From contig NZ_FCOF02000006.1 of the NCBI RefSeq assembly GCF_001544755.2, positions 1-64,000 on the forward strand: DNA of 64,000 bases, read 5' to 3'. The first letter of the stretch is position 1, and every line of letters begins with the position of its first letter. The DNA comes from Caballeronia catudaia. Lineage in GTDB: Bacteria; Pseudomonadota; Gammaproteobacteria; Burkholderiales; Burkholderiaceae. The notes beneath the pieces are model-generated. The model did not search any database, was not told where the DNA came from, and saw only the letters and a list, made by a program, of their open reading frames with translations. The translations under genes and the position numbers were made by a program. Below, in pieces: positions 7,071 through 15,556 of the stretch.

Positions 7071-8102
7071 ATGGCTTTTAACGTAACGCTCCGGCAAAGC
7101 GGCCGGCAGTTTCAAGTGGAACCCGACGAACCGGTGCTGACCGCCGCGCTGCGCCAGGGCATCGGCCTGCCGTATGGCTGCAAGAACGGCGCGTGCGGCT
7201 CCTGCAAGGGCGCCGTCGTCAGCGGCGAAGTCGAGCAGGCGCCGCATTCGTCGTCCGCGCTCTCGAACGATGAAAAAACGCGCGGCCTGGCCCTCTTCTG
7301 CTGCGCAACCGCGCAGACCGACCTCGAAATCGACGTGCGCGAAGTCGCGGGCGTCGGCGACGTGCAGGTCAAGAAACTGCCGTGCCGCGTGAACGCGCTC
7401 GAACGCAAGGCCGACGACGTCATTGAGCTGAAGCTGCAGTTGCCCGCCAACGAGCGCCTGCAGTATTACGCCGGGCAGTACATCGAGTTCATTTTGAAGG
7501 ACGGCAAGCGCCGCAGCTATTCGATGGCGAGCCCGCCGCATCACGAGGGCCCGCTCGAACTGCATATCCGCCACATGCCGGGCGGCACGTTCACGGATCA
7601 CGTATTCGGCGCGATGAAAGAGCGCGATATCCTGCGCTTCGAAGGCCCGCTCGGCACGTTCTTCCTGCGCGATGAATCGGAGAAGCCCATCGTGTTGCTC
7701 GCGTCCGGCACGGGCTTTGCGCCGATCAAGGCAATCATCGAGCATGCGGTTTTCAAGAATCTGAACCGCCCGATGACGCTGTATTGGGGCGGCCGCCGCG
7801 CGAAAGACCTGTACATGATGGATCTCGCCGCTCAATGGGCGAAGGACATCCCGAACTTCAGGTTCGTGCCTGTGCTGTCCGAGCCCGATGCGAGCGACAA
7901 CTGGACGGGCCGCACGGGCTTCGTTCATCGGGCTGTCATCGAGGATCTGCCAGACTTGAGCGGCTACCAGGTGTACGCATGCGGCGCGCCCGTGATGGTC
8001 GAATCCGCGCAACGCGACTTCACGCAACATCATCGGCTGCCGGAAGACGAGTTCTACGCCGATTCGTTCACGAGCGCGGCCGATCTCGCGCATCCGGTCT
8101 GA
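7071..8102 (+). CDS. 2Fe-2S ferredoxin-type NAD(P)H flavoreductase
   Basis: A 343-residue oxidoreductase of the CDP-6-deoxy-delta-3,4-glucoseen reductase-like group. The plant-type [2Fe-2S] domain (about 1-95) carries the ligand pattern C37-x4-C42-x2-C45 (GCKNGACGSCKG) plus a cysteine at 77/78 (LALFCC). The FAD-binding domain has RRSYSMAS, and the NAD-binding domain starts with LLASGTGFAPIKA and ends near YACGAPVMVE. Electrons would flow from NAD(P)H through FAD to the iron-sulfur centre and on to an unidentified acceptor. Neighbours give no sugar-biosynthesis context, so the glucoseen-reductase name should not be read as substrate evidence. Start ATG 7071 is placed by the conserved N-terminus; a much longer in-frame ORF upstream overlaps the divergent epimerase gene. 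Confidence 0.85.
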   Translation: MAFNVTLRQSGRQFQVEPDEPVLTAALRQGIGLPYGCKNGACGSCKGAVVSGEVEQAPHSSSALSNDEKTRGLALFCCATAQTDLEIDVREVAGVGDVQVKKLPCRVNALERKADDVIELKLQLPANERLQYYAGQYIEFILKDGKRRSYSMASPPHHEGPLELHIRHMPGGTFTDHVFGAMKERDILRFEGPLGTFFLRDESEKPIVLLASGTGFAPIKAIIEHAVFKNLNRPMTLYWGGRRAKDLYMMDLAAQWAKDIPNFRFVPVLSEPDASDNWTGRTGFVHRAVIEDLPDLSGYQVYACGAPVMVESAQRDFTQHHRLPEDEFYADSFTSAADLAHPV

Positions 8103-8295
8103 CGCGGCATGCACCGTGCGCGCGGAAAAAAGTCCGCGTGCCCGGTTTACATGCAGGAACGTCATAACGTATCCTTCGCGGATGATCCGAATCCTGAACG
8201 CACTTCGACGCCGCCGCTCGCCGCTTCCCTAGGGATGCCGCTGGCTCGTCACGCACTTGCGCTCAAAGATTCGGTTTATCGACGCGCATGAAATG

Positions 8296-8326
8296 AAGCC
8301 ACGGAAATCCGTGGCTTTTGTTTTTT
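8296..8326 (+). terminator. Rho-independent terminator before argD
   Basis: A 9-bp stem AAGCCACGG / CCGTGGCTT with an AAAT loop is followed by TTGTTTTTTT. It lies about 190 bases after the flavoreductase stop and 50 bases before argD, so either the upstream mRNA has a long 3' untranslated region or a short RNA ends here. Confidence 0.8.
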
Positions 8327-8375
8327 TCACCGCCCCTTTCCTCCTTCCCGCACTCGCCTCGTGGAGCCCGCAGTC

Positions 8376-9560
8376 ATGAATTTCAATGAGTACCCCGTTG
8401 ATTCGCTGATGTACATCACGAACCGTCCCGAGATCGTGTTCACGCACGGCAAGGGTTCCTGGCTCTACGACAACACGGGCAAGCGCTATCTCGACTTCAT
8501 CCAGGGCTGGGCCGTCAATTCGCTCGGCCACTGCAACGAAGGCATGATCGAAGCGCTGGAGAAGCAGGCGCGCACGCTGATCAATCCGTCGCCGGCGTTC
8601 TACAACGGTCCGATGGCGCAGCTCGCCGGCCTTCTCACCGCGAACAGCTGTTTCGACAAAGTGTTCTTCGCGAACAGCGGCGCCGAAGCGAACGAAGGCG
8701 CGATCAAGCTCGCGCGCAAGTGGGGCAAGAAGTTCAGGAACGGCGCGTACGAAATCATCACGATGGATCACAGCTTCCACGGCCGCACGCTCGCGACGAT
8801 GTCCGCAAGCGGCAAGACCGGCTGGGACACCATCTATGCGCCGCAAGTGCCGGGCTTCCCGAAGGCCGATCTGAACGACATTGCGTCGGTCGAGAAGCTC
8901 ATCAACGAGAAGACCGTCGGTGTGATGCTGGAGCCGATTCAGGGCGAAGGCGGCGTGATTCCCGCCACGCGCGAATTCATGCAGCAACTGCGCGCGCTGA
9001 CGAAGAAGCACAACCTGCTTCTGATCGTCGATGAAGTGCAAAGCGGCTGCGGCCGCGCGGGCACCTTGTTCGCATACGAGCTGTCGGGGATCGAGCCGGA
9101 CATCATGACACTCGGCAAGGGCATTGGCGGCGGCGTGCCGTTGGCGGCGCTGTTGTCGACGGCGGATGTCGCGTGCTTCGAGGCAGGCGACCAGGGCGGC
9201 ACCTACAACGGCAATCCGCTGATGACGGCAGTCGGTCATTCGGTGATCTCGCAACTCGTCGCGCCGGGTTTTCTCGAAAGCGTGCGCGAGAAAGGCGACT
9301 ATCTGAAGCAGGAACTGCTGAAGCTGTCGGACGAGCGCGGCTTCAAGGGCGAGCGCGGCGAAGGCCTGCTGCGCGCATTGCTGCTCGATAGCGACAAGGG
9401 TTCGCAGATCGTCGAGAAGGCGCGTCTGATGCAGCCGGATGGCGTGCTGTTGAATGCGGCGCGTCCGAACCTGCTGCGTTTCATGCCCGCCTTGAACGTC
9501 ACGAAAGACGAGATCGACCAGATGCTCGCGATGCTGCGCTCCGTGCTCGATTCGCTGTGA
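8376..9560 (+). CDS. argD: Acetylornithine transaminase (class III PLP)
   Basis: PLP-dependent aminotransferase, 394 residues, predicted to convert N-acetylglutamate semialdehyde to N-acetylornithine in arginine synthesis. It may also act on related omega-amino acids. Key signatures: [17 protein letters not shown] (about 98-114), HSFHGRT (132-138), the pyridine-nitrogen aspartate in IVDEVQSG (near 219) and the PLP lysine K248 in TLGKGIGGG. Start ATG 8376 follows GGAG with nine-base spacing. The stop codon overlaps the GTG start of the acetyltransferase gene. No arg genes are adjacent, so the assignment rests on the protein itself; related class III aminotransferases cannot be excluded. Confidence 0.8.
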   Translation: MNFNEYPVDSLMYITNRPEIVFTHGKGSWLYDNTGKRYLDFIQGWAVNSLGHCNEGMIEALEKQARTLINPSPAFYNGPMAQLAGLLTANSCFDKVFFANSGAEANEGAIKLARKWGKKFRNGAYEIITMDHSFHGRTLATMSASGKTGWDTIYAPQVPGFPKADLNDIASVEKLINEKTVGVMLEPIQGEGGVIPATREFMQQLRALTKKHNLLLIVDEVQSGCGRAGTLFAYELSGIEPDIMTLGKGIGGGVPLAALLSTADVACFEAGDQGGTYNGNPLMTAVGHSVISQLVAPGFLESVREKGDYLKQELLKLSDERGFKGERGEGLLRALLLDSDKGSQIVEKARLMQPDGVLLNAARPNLLRFMPALNVTKDEIDQMLAMLRSVLDSL

Positions 9561-9979
9561 TCATCCGCACCTTCGATGCAGGCGATCGCGACGCCGTGAT
9601 CGCCCTGTGGCGCGATGTGTTTCCCGAATACGCGGATGCATCGCGGCCGCAGCGCGATCCGGCGCTGTCGATCGACAACAAGATGAAGACGCAGCCGGAA
9701 CTGTTCTTTGTCGGCGTGCTCGCCGGCGAAGTCATCGGCACGGTGATGGCCGGGTACGACGGGCATCGCGGATGGGTGTATTCGCTTGCCGTCGCTTCGA
9801 TGTTGCGCGGACGCGGCTACGGCAGCGCGTTGATGCGGCATGCGGAAGTCGCATTGATGAAGCTCGGTTGCCCGAAGGTCAACTTGCAAATCCTGAGCGT
9901 CAAGACGGACTTGCGCGGGTTTTATGAAAAGCTCGGCTATCGGATGGATGAGGTCGTGAGTCTGGGGAAGCGGCTTTGA
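9557..9979 (+). CDS. GNAT family acetyltransferase (YpeA-like)
   Basis: A 140-residue GNAT enzyme that would transfer acetyl from acetyl-CoA to an unknown amine. The acetyl-CoA loop is visible as [12 protein letters not shown], preceded by the beta strand GWVYSLAV. The C-terminal [17 protein letters not shown] is typical of YpeA/RimI-like proteins. It starts at GTG 9557, overlapping the argD stop (GTGA), so it is translationally coupled to argD. Coupling to an aminotransferase suggests a small amine or amino-acid substrate, but this is inference. Confidence 0.8.
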   Translation: MIIRTFDAGDRDAVIALWRDVFPEYADASRPQRDPALSIDNKMKTQPELFFVGVLAGEVIGTVMAGYDGHRGWVYSLAVASMLRGRGYGSALMRHAEVALMKLGCPKVNLQILSVKTDLRGFYEKLGYRMDEVVSLGKRL

Positions 9980-9986
9980 TTTAAAT

Positions 9987-10016
9987 GAAAAGGCCGGCTG
10001 CAAGAGCCGGCCTTTC
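9987..10016. terminator. Bidirectional terminator between GNAT gene and livF
   Basis: A 12-bp stem (AAAAGGCCGGCT / AGCCGGCCTTTC) with a GCAAG loop is flanked by A-rich and T-rich runs on both sides. It can terminate both the argD-GNAT transcript and the convergent livKHMGF operon. Confidence 0.8.
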
Positions 10017-10033
10017 ATCGACGAGAAGCGCGA

Positions 10034-10756
10034 TTATTCGCCCAGATACGCCGCCCTGACCTTCGGATCATCCAGCATGATCTTCGCGTCGCCGGACATC
10101 GTGACCGTGCCCGAATCCATCACATAACCGCGATTCGCCGCCTGCAACGCAAGCCGCGCGTTCTGCTCCACGAGCAGCACCGTCAGCCCTTCCTTCGAGA
10201 TTTCACGCACCACTTCGAAGATCTTCTCGACCATGATCGGCGAGAGACCCATCGACGGTTCGTCGAGCAAGAGCAGCTTCGGACGCGACAAGAGAGCACG
10301 CGCCATCGCCAACATCTGCTGCTCACCGCCCGACAGCGTGCCCGCATACTGCGACGCGCGCTCCTTCAGACGCGGGAAGAAACCGAACATGCGCTCGGTG
10401 TCCTTCTGGATGCCGTCCGTGTCGTTGCGCAGATACGCGCCCATCTGCATGTTCTCGAGAATCGACATGCGCGCGAAGATGCCGCGGCCTTCCGGCACCA
10501 TCGCAAGACCGCGCTTCAGGAGTTCGTGCGTCGGCACGCCCTTGATCGACTGGCCCATGTACTCGATATCGCCGCCCGAGTACGGCTTCAGACCCGTGAT
10601 GGCTTTCATCGTCGTGGTCTTGCCCGCGCCGTTCGCGCCGATCAGCGTGACGAGTTCGCCTTGTCCAACTTCCAGATCGACACCCTTCACCGCCTGGATG
10701 CCGCCGTAATTCACCTGCAGACCTTTGACTTTCAACATCGCATTCATGGTCGCCAT
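10034..10756 (-). CDS. livF: Branched-chain amino-acid ABC transporter ATPase LivF
   Basis: Cytoplasmic ATPase subunit (240 aa) of the LIV-type importer. Walker A is GANGAGKTT (near residue 38), the signature is LSGGEQQMLAMARAL, and Walker B is KLLLLDEPSMGLSP. The LivF hallmark MVPEGRGIFARMSILENM follows the Q-loop region. Its ATG follows directly on the livG TAA stop, making it the last gene of a five-gene minus-strand operon. An ATG at residue 4 is a possible alternative start. Confidence 0.95.
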   Translation of the reverse strand: MATMNAMLKVKGLQVNYGGIQAVKGVDLEVGQGELVTLIGANGAGKTTTMKAITGLKPYSGGDIEYMGQSIKGVPTHELLKRGLAMVPEGRGIFARMSILENMQMGAYLRNDTDGIQKDTERMFGFFPRLKERASQYAGTLSGGEQQMLAMARALLSRPKLLLLDEPSMGLSPIMVEKIFEVVREISKEGLTVLLVEQNARLALQAANRGYVMDSGTVTMSGDAKIMLDDPKVRAAYLGE

Positions 10757-11533
10757 TTAGTGCACCCCCGCACCCAGATATGCCTCGATCACCTTCGGGT
10801 CCTTCTGCACGTCCTGCGGCAGACCCTCGGCGATCACCTTGCCGTAATCGAGCACCGTCATGCGGTTGCACAATCCCATCACGAGTTTCACGTCGTGTTC
10901 GATCAGAAGAATCGTCTTGCCGTCGGAGCGGATCTTGTCGAGCAGACGCGTGAGTTCCACCTTTTCCGTCGCGTTCATGCCGGCGGCGGGTTCGTCGAGC
11001 GCGAGCAGCTTCGGATCGGTCGCCAGTGCGCGGGCGATCTCCAGACGGCGCTGATGGCCATACGACAGATTGCGCGACGTGTAATCCGCGTATTGCAGCA
11101 CGCCGACGTACTCGAGCAGCTCCAGCGCGCGTTCCTTGATCTCGCGCTCCTCACGGCGTTCAGCGGGCGTCTGGAACACCGCGCCGAGCAGACCGTGCTT
11201 CGTGCGGACGTGCCGGCCGACCATCACGTTCTCGAGCGCCGTCATGCCGCCGAACAGGCGAATGTTCTGAAACGTGCGCGCGATGCCCGCCTTCGCCACC
11301 TGATACACGGCGGTCGGCGTGTAGGCCGTGCCGTCTAGACGGAACTCGCCGGAATCCGGCGTGTAGAGGCCGGTGATCACGTTGAAGAACGTGGTCTTGC
11401 CTGCGCCGTTCGGGCCGATCAGCCCGTAAATCGTGCCTTCCTCGATTTCGAGGCCGACATCGGACAATGCCTGCAAGCCGCCGAAGCGCTTGTTGACGCC
11501 CTTGACGGAAAGTCGCGTTTGCTTTTGGCTCAT
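10757..11533 (-). CDS. livG: Branched-chain amino-acid ABC transporter ATPase LivG
   Basis: Second ATPase subunit (258 aa), pairing with LivF. Walker A is GPNGAGKTTFFNV. The LivG-specific long insertion follows GIARTFQNIRLFGGMTALENVMVGRH. The signature LSYGHQRRLEIARAL and Walker B LLALDEPAAGMNATE are intact. A G-rich ribosome binding site precedes the ATG. It sits 16 bases after livM and is directly abutted by livF. Confidence 0.95.
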   Translation of the reverse strand: MSQKQTRLSVKGVNKRFGGLQALSDVGLEIEEGTIYGLIGPNGAGKTTFFNVITGLYTPDSGEFRLDGTAYTPTAVYQVAKAGIARTFQNIRLFGGMTALENVMVGRHVRTKHGLLGAVFQTPAERREEREIKERALELLEYVGVLQYADYTSRNLSYGHQRRLEIARALATDPKLLALDEPAAGMNATEKVELTRLLDKIRSDGKTILLIEHDVKLVMGLCNRMTVLDYGKVIAEGLPQDVQKDPKVIEAYLGAGVH

Positions 11534-11549
11534 TTTCTGTATCCCCCGC

Positions 11550-12719
11550 TTATGCGCGCACCGGCTTTTTATTGCCGCGCTTCGCGATCTTCGCGATCTT
11601 GTCTTCGTGTTTCGCGGCGGGCCACAGGCCTTCCGAGCGATACAGCATGATCAGCACCATCGCCAGGCCGTACAGCAACTGGCGGATGACTTCGGTATCC
11701 ACGATCTGATGACCGAAGATGGCGTGTTGCAGCGGACCCATCGTCGTGCGCAGGAATTCGGGGAACACGGCGAGCAGCACCGCGCCGAGAATCACGCCCG
11801 GAATATGGCCCATGCCGCCCAGCACCACGCACGCCAGTACGACGATCGATTCCCAGAACGTGAACGATTCCGGCGACACGAAGCCCTGGAACGCGCCGAA
11901 CATCGCGCCGGACAAACCGCCGAACGACGCGCCCATCGCGAACGCGAGCAGCTTCACGTTGCGGGTGTTGATGCCCATCGCCTTCGCGGCGATTTCGTCT
12001 TCGCGGATCGCCGCCCACGCGCGGCCGATGCGCGAGTGCTGGAGACGCGTACACACCCAGATCACGAACAACGCGCACAGCACGAACAGGTAGTAATACA
12101 AGTACACCGACGGAAATTTGAAGCCGAGAAACTCGTGCGTCTGCGCAAGGCTGAAGTCGCCGACGTGCACCGGAGAGATGCCCGTGATGCCCTTCGGGCC
12201 GTTCGTGATGTTGATCGGACGATCGAGGTTGTTCATGAAGATCCGGACGATTTCCCCGAAGCCCAGCGTCACGATCGCGAGATAGTCGCCGCGCAGACGC
12301 AGCGTCGGTGCGCCGAGCAGCACGCCGAAGGTCGCCGCGAGCGCCATCGCGATCGGCACGATGATGAAGAACGGGAAGTGGAGTCCGGTCGGCGCGAGCG
12401 CCGCGATCCATTCGAATTGCGTCGAAAGCTGCGGCGACGAAAGCAAAGCCGCCGTATAGGCGCCGACCGCGTAGAACGCGATATAGCCCAGGTCGAGCAG
12501 GCCGGCGAAGCCGACCACCACGTTCAGGCCCAGCGCGAGCATCACGTACAGCATCGCGAAGTCGAGCACGCGGACCCAGTAGTTGCCGCCCGCGGCGCCG
12601 ATGACCATCGGCGCGGCAATGACGAACACGGCGGTGAGAATGCCCACGACGAGCGTTTTCGTCATGTTCTTCTCGGGGATGAGCGTCGTGGACGGCTCAA
12701 TCGGTTGAATCGAAGTCAT
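11550..12719 (-). CDS. livM: Branched-chain amino-acid ABC transporter permease LivM
   Basis: Integral membrane permease, 389 residues. After a hydrophilic N-terminus of about 20 residues it shows eight or more hydrophobic segments and the family motif LGLNVVVGFAGLLDLGYIAFYAVGAY. The coupling-helix region SRIGRAWAAIREDEIAAKAMGIN contacts the ATPases. The C-terminal tail is basic (KIAKIAKRGNKKP). The ribosome binding site GAGGAGC lies about nine bases before the ATG. Forms the translocation pore with LivH. Confidence 0.95.
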   Translation of the reverse strand: MTSIQPIEPSTTLIPEKNMTKTLVVGILTAVFVIAAPMVIGAAGGNYWVRVLDFAMLYVMLALGLNVVVGFAGLLDLGYIAFYAVGAYTAALLSSPQLSTQFEWIAALAPTGLHFPFFIIVPIAMALAATFGVLLGAPTLRLRGDYLAIVTLGFGEIVRIFMNNLDRPINITNGPKGITGISPVHVGDFSLAQTHEFLGFKFPSVYLYYYLFVLCALFVIWVCTRLQHSRIGRAWAAIREDEIAAKAMGINTRNVKLLAFAMGASFGGLSGAMFGAFQGFVSPESFTFWESIVVLACVVLGGMGHIPGVILGAVLLAVFPEFLRTTMGPLQHAIFGHQIVDTEVIRQLLYGLAMVLIMLYRSEGLWPAAKHEDKIAKIAKRGNKKPVRA

Positions 12720-12743
12720 TTTTATGAGCTCCTCACACAGTCT

Positions 12744-13694
12744 TTAAGCGCGGTCCGCGACACGTTCGCCGAGCAGACCCGACGGACGGAACACGAGCAC
12801 GATGATCAGCACGATGAAGGCGAACACGTCCTGATAGTTACTGCCGAAGACGCCGCCCGTCAGGTTGCCGATATAGCCGGCGCCCAACTGTTCGATGAGA
12901 CCCAGCAACACGCCGCCGACCATCGCGCCGCCCAGGTTGCCGATGCCGCCGAGCACCGCCGCCGTGAACGCCTTGAGGCCGGGAATGAAGCCCATGTAGA
13001 AGTGGGCGTTGCCGTATTCCGACGCGATCATCACGCCCGCGAGCGCCGCCAGCGCCGAGCCGATCATGAAGGTCGCGGAAATCACGAAGTTCGGGTTCAC
13101 GCCCATCAGCGAGGCGTTGGCCGGGTTCTCGGCGATGGCGCGCATCGCGCGGCCGAGCCTGGTCTTGTGCACGAGCAGCAGCAGACCGGCCATCACGATG
13201 AACGCAACGACGATGATCACGATTTCGGTCATCGAAATGACGGCGCCCGGACGGGTTTCGTCGGCGGCGATCACGTTGATCGGATCGGTCGGCAGAAGCT
13301 GCGGGAAGGCGAGCGGGTTACGGCCCCAGATCATCATCGCGATGGTCTGCAGCAGGATCGACACACCGATCGCGGTGATCAGCGGGGCGAGGCGCGGCGC
13401 CTTGCGCAGCGGCCGGTACGCGACTTTTTCGATCGTGTAGCCGACGAGCGCGCAGACGATCGCGGCGATGACGAGCGCGATCGTCAGCATGATCGGTCCG
13501 GGTATGCCGGGCGCGTGATTCTGCATGACGCCGATGGCCGACAACGCGACCATCGCGCCGACCATCAGCACGTCGCCGTGCGCAAAGTTGATGATGCCGA
13601 GAATGCCGTACACCATCGTATAACCCAACGCGATGATGGCGTAGACGCTGCCAAGCACCAGACCGTTGATGATCTGTTGGATGAAAATATCCAT
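12744..13694 (-). CDS. livH: Branched-chain amino-acid ABC transporter permease LivH
   Basis: Permease of 316 residues with the family N-terminus MDIFIQQIINGLVLGSVYAI and the signature GILGIINFAHGDVLMVGAM. The EAA-like loop RLGRAMRAIAENPANASLMGVN precedes AALAGVMIA. The AAGGAGC ribosome binding site is well placed. It is the first gene after livK and is separated from it by 216 bases holding a hairpin terminator, so permease and ATPase expression is probably lower than that of the binding protein. Confidence 0.95.
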   Translation of the reverse strand: MDIFIQQIINGLVLGSVYAIIALGYTMVYGILGIINFAHGDVLMVGAMVALSAIGVMQNHAPGIPGPIMLTIALVIAAIVCALVGYTIEKVAYRPLRKAPRLAPLITAIGVSILLQTIAMMIWGRNPLAFPQLLPTDPINVIAADETRPGAVISMTEIVIIVVAFIVMAGLLLLVHKTRLGRAMRAIAENPANASLMGVNPNFVISATFMIGSALAALAGVMIASEYGNAHFYMGFIPGLKAFTAAVLGGIGNLGGAMVGGVLLGLIEQLGAGYIGNLTGGVFGSNYQDVFAFIVLIIVLVFRPSGLLGERVADRA

Positions 13695-13869
13695 CTAAAG
13701 CTCCTTAGCCCCGTGCGTTCGGATAACGCCTTTATCACCGGCCGATAAACCGGTGTGAAGCGAAATCTGAAACGGCACTGCGCGTACTTTTGAAAAACCG
13801 GTAAGGGTCAATCGTCCGATCGTCCGCTCGCTGCCGGATGAGGCTGCGGGCGTTTCCCGGACGGATACG

Positions 13870-13895
13870 AAAACGGCGCTGTCGATTGAGCGCCG
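13870..13895 (-). terminator. Attenuating terminator between livK and livH
   Basis: On the minus strand, CGGCGCT and AGCGCCG form a 7-bp stem around an 8-base loop, followed by GTTTTCG. It lies just past the livK stop and upstream of livH. A weak T-run suggests partial termination, the usual way of making binding protein in excess over the membrane subunits. Confidence 0.65.
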
Positions 13896-13910
13896 CCAGC
13901 CTGCTGCTAC

Positions 13911-15131
13911 TTACTGCTTTACGACGTCGAGCACGTCCTTCTTCTTGTCCTTGAAGTCGTAAAGCGTGATGGTGCCCGCCTTCAAATCGCCCTTGTCGTC
14001 GAATGCGATGTGCCCGGTCAGACCGTTGTAGTCCGTCGTGGCGATCGCAGCGAGCACCTTGGGCGGTTCGATCGAATTGGCGCGCTTCATTGCGTCGACG
14101 ATCACGTACATCGCGTCATACGTGAACGGCGCATAAATCTGCACCGGCGCATGAAAGCGTGCTTCGTACTTCTTCTCGAAGTCCGCGCCCTTGTCCATCT
14201 TCGAAAGCGCGAGTCCCGCTTCCGAGCAGACGATGTTCTGCACCGCGTCGCCCGCGAGCTCGGCCAGCTTCGCGGTGCAAACGCCGTCGCCCGCGAGAAT
14301 CTTCGCCTTGATGCCGAGCGCCGCCGCTTCCTTCGCGAACGGGCCGCCCGTCACGTCCATGCCGCCGTACATCACGACATCCGGCTGGATGCGCTTGATC
14401 TTGGTCAGGATCGCCTTGAAATTGCGCGCTTTCTCGGTAGTCTGCTCGCGAGCGGCGATTTTCACGCCGCCGGTCTGAACGGACTTCGAGAATTCATCGG
14501 CCAGTCCCCGGCCGTAAGCCGATGCGTCGTCCACCACGACGACTTTCTTCGCATGCAGCGTCTTCATCGCGTAGCCGGCCAGCACGGGGCCCTGCAGCGC
14601 GTCGGTCGCGACGACGCGAAACGTCGTCTTGTAACCCTGCTTCGTGTACTCCGGGTTCGTCGTCGACGGCGAAATCTCCGCGATGCCCGCATCGCTGTAA
14701 ATCTTCGACGCCGGAATCGACACGCCCGAGTTCAGGTGGCCGATCACCGCGATCACGTGGTCGTCGACGAGCTTCTGCGCGGCTTCCGTGCCGACGCGCG
14801 GATCGGCCGCATCGTCCTGACTGTCGAGCTCGAGGCGGATGGAACGCCCGTCGATCGTCAGACCCTGCGCGCTGATCTCTTCCAGTGCGAGACGCGCGCC
14901 GTTTTCATTGTCCTTGCCGAGGTGAGCTTGCAGGCCCGTCAGCGGCGCCACATGACCGATCTTCACGACAGTTGCCTGGCTTGCCGGCGCCGGCGCGGAC
15001 GCGACCGGCACGGCAGCCGAACTCGCTGCCGATGCTGCCGTATTCGCCCCGCTTTCGTCCTTCTTGCCGCATGCGGTCGTCATTGCAACCGCAGCCGCGA
15101 TGGACACGGCGTCAGCAAACTTGAATCGCAT
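13911..15131 (-). CDS. livK: Branched-chain amino-acid ABC transporter binding protein
   Basis: Periplasmic solute-binding protein, type I fold (Peripla_BP_6), 406 residues. The N-terminus RFKFADAVSIAAAVAMTTACGKKD carries a signal sequence ending in a cysteine, so it may be a lipoprotein with a slightly atypical lipobox. An Ala/Ser/Pro linker of about 30 residues follows before the ligand-binding core VVKIGHVAPLTGLQAHLG. Core motifs include VIGHLNSGVSIPASKIYSDAG and SPSTTNPEYT. The start is ATG 15131 with an AGGAGAC ribosome binding site; a TTG one codon upstream is unlikely. It supplies leucine, isoleucine, valine or a related ligand to LivHMGF. The exact ligand is not readable. Confidence 0.9.
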   Translation of the reverse strand: MRFKFADAVSIAAAVAMTTACGKKDESGANTAASAASSAAVPVASAPAPASQATVVKIGHVAPLTGLQAHLGKDNENGARLALEEISAQGLTIDGRSIRLELDSQDDAADPRVGTEAAQKLVDDHVIAVIGHLNSGVSIPASKIYSDAGIAEISPSTTNPEYTKQGYKTTFRVVATDALQGPVLAGYAMKTLHAKKVVVVDDASAYGRGLADEFSKSVQTGGVKIAAREQTTEKARNFKAILTKIKRIQPDVVMYGGMDVTGGPFAKEAAALGIKAKILAGDGVCTAKLAELAGDAVQNIVCSEAGLALSKMDKGADFEKKYEARFHAPVQIYAPFTYDAMYVIVDAMKRANSIEPPKVLAAIATTDYNGLTGHIAFDDKGDLKAGTITLYDFKDKKKDVLDVVKQ

Positions 15132-15195
15132 CAAATAGGTCTCCTGCGGCTCTAAAAACTGTTGTCGCGAAGCCTTCTGGCCTCAAGACGCGCGC

Positions 15196-15223
15196 ATTGT
15201 AACGCTAAATATGAGACGGGCAA
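15196..15223 (-). promoter_or_regulatory. Predicted sigma-70 promoter of the liv operon
   Basis: On the minus strand, TTGCCC (15223-15218) and TACAAT (15201-15196) are separated by 16 bases, about 65 bases before the livK start codon. Position and match are reasonable for the main promoter. Confidence 0.5.
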
Positions 15224-15287
15224 TATTCCGGCGTGGCGGGGTTTTCCAGCATTGCAACCTCGATTTTCCGGCGATTTTTCAGCAAAG

Positions 15288-15304
15288 GCGCAACTAGGTT
15301 GCGC
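15288..15304. promoter_or_regulatory. Inverted repeat upstream of livK, candidate operator
   Basis: GCGCAAC-TAG-GTTGCGC is a perfect 7-bp inverted repeat about 65 bases upstream of the predicted -35. Related TTGC/GCAA half-sites occur nearby (ATTGCAA at 15251, GTGCA...TGCAC at 15315-15329). The cluster could bind a dimeric regulator such as an Lrp/AsnC or LysR protein; the regulator is unknown. Confidence 0.4.
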
Positions 15305-15520
15305 TTCCGTTTTGTGCAGTAGTTGCACCATAACGGGCGCGGGTTTAATCGGCTGAACTTTAGGGTTACGTTTGCGTATCGGAATTAAGGGCAAACCCTG
15401 AACGCATTAACGAAAATGCCGGCTGCGACGCACGCCCCAAAGCGGTGCTCACGATTGGTTTCATCTTGCGCGCGAGGGTGCCTCCGGGCGGGTGTGCTAT
15501 CCCACGCGGTCGAAAAAAAA

Positions 15521-15539
15521 GCGCCCGGAGGCGCTTTTT
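15521..15539. terminator. Rho-independent terminator downstream of ispH
   Basis: GCGCC-CGGA-GGCGC hairpin flanked by eight A on one side and five T on the other. On the minus strand it ends the fkpB-ispH transcript 18 bases after the ispH stop. Confidence 0.8.
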
Positions 15540-15556
15540 CGAAGCATCTGTCTAAT

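Noticed and set aside
8109..8291. 60-aa ORF between the flavoreductase and argD
   Set aside because: No ribosome binding site, no hydrophobic or domain pattern, and it ends just before the terminator. More likely 3' UTR or sRNA.
11433..13748. 771-aa plus-strand ORF across the liv operon
   Set aside because: Antisense to livG, livM and livH. His/Asp/Arg-rich shadow with no domain.
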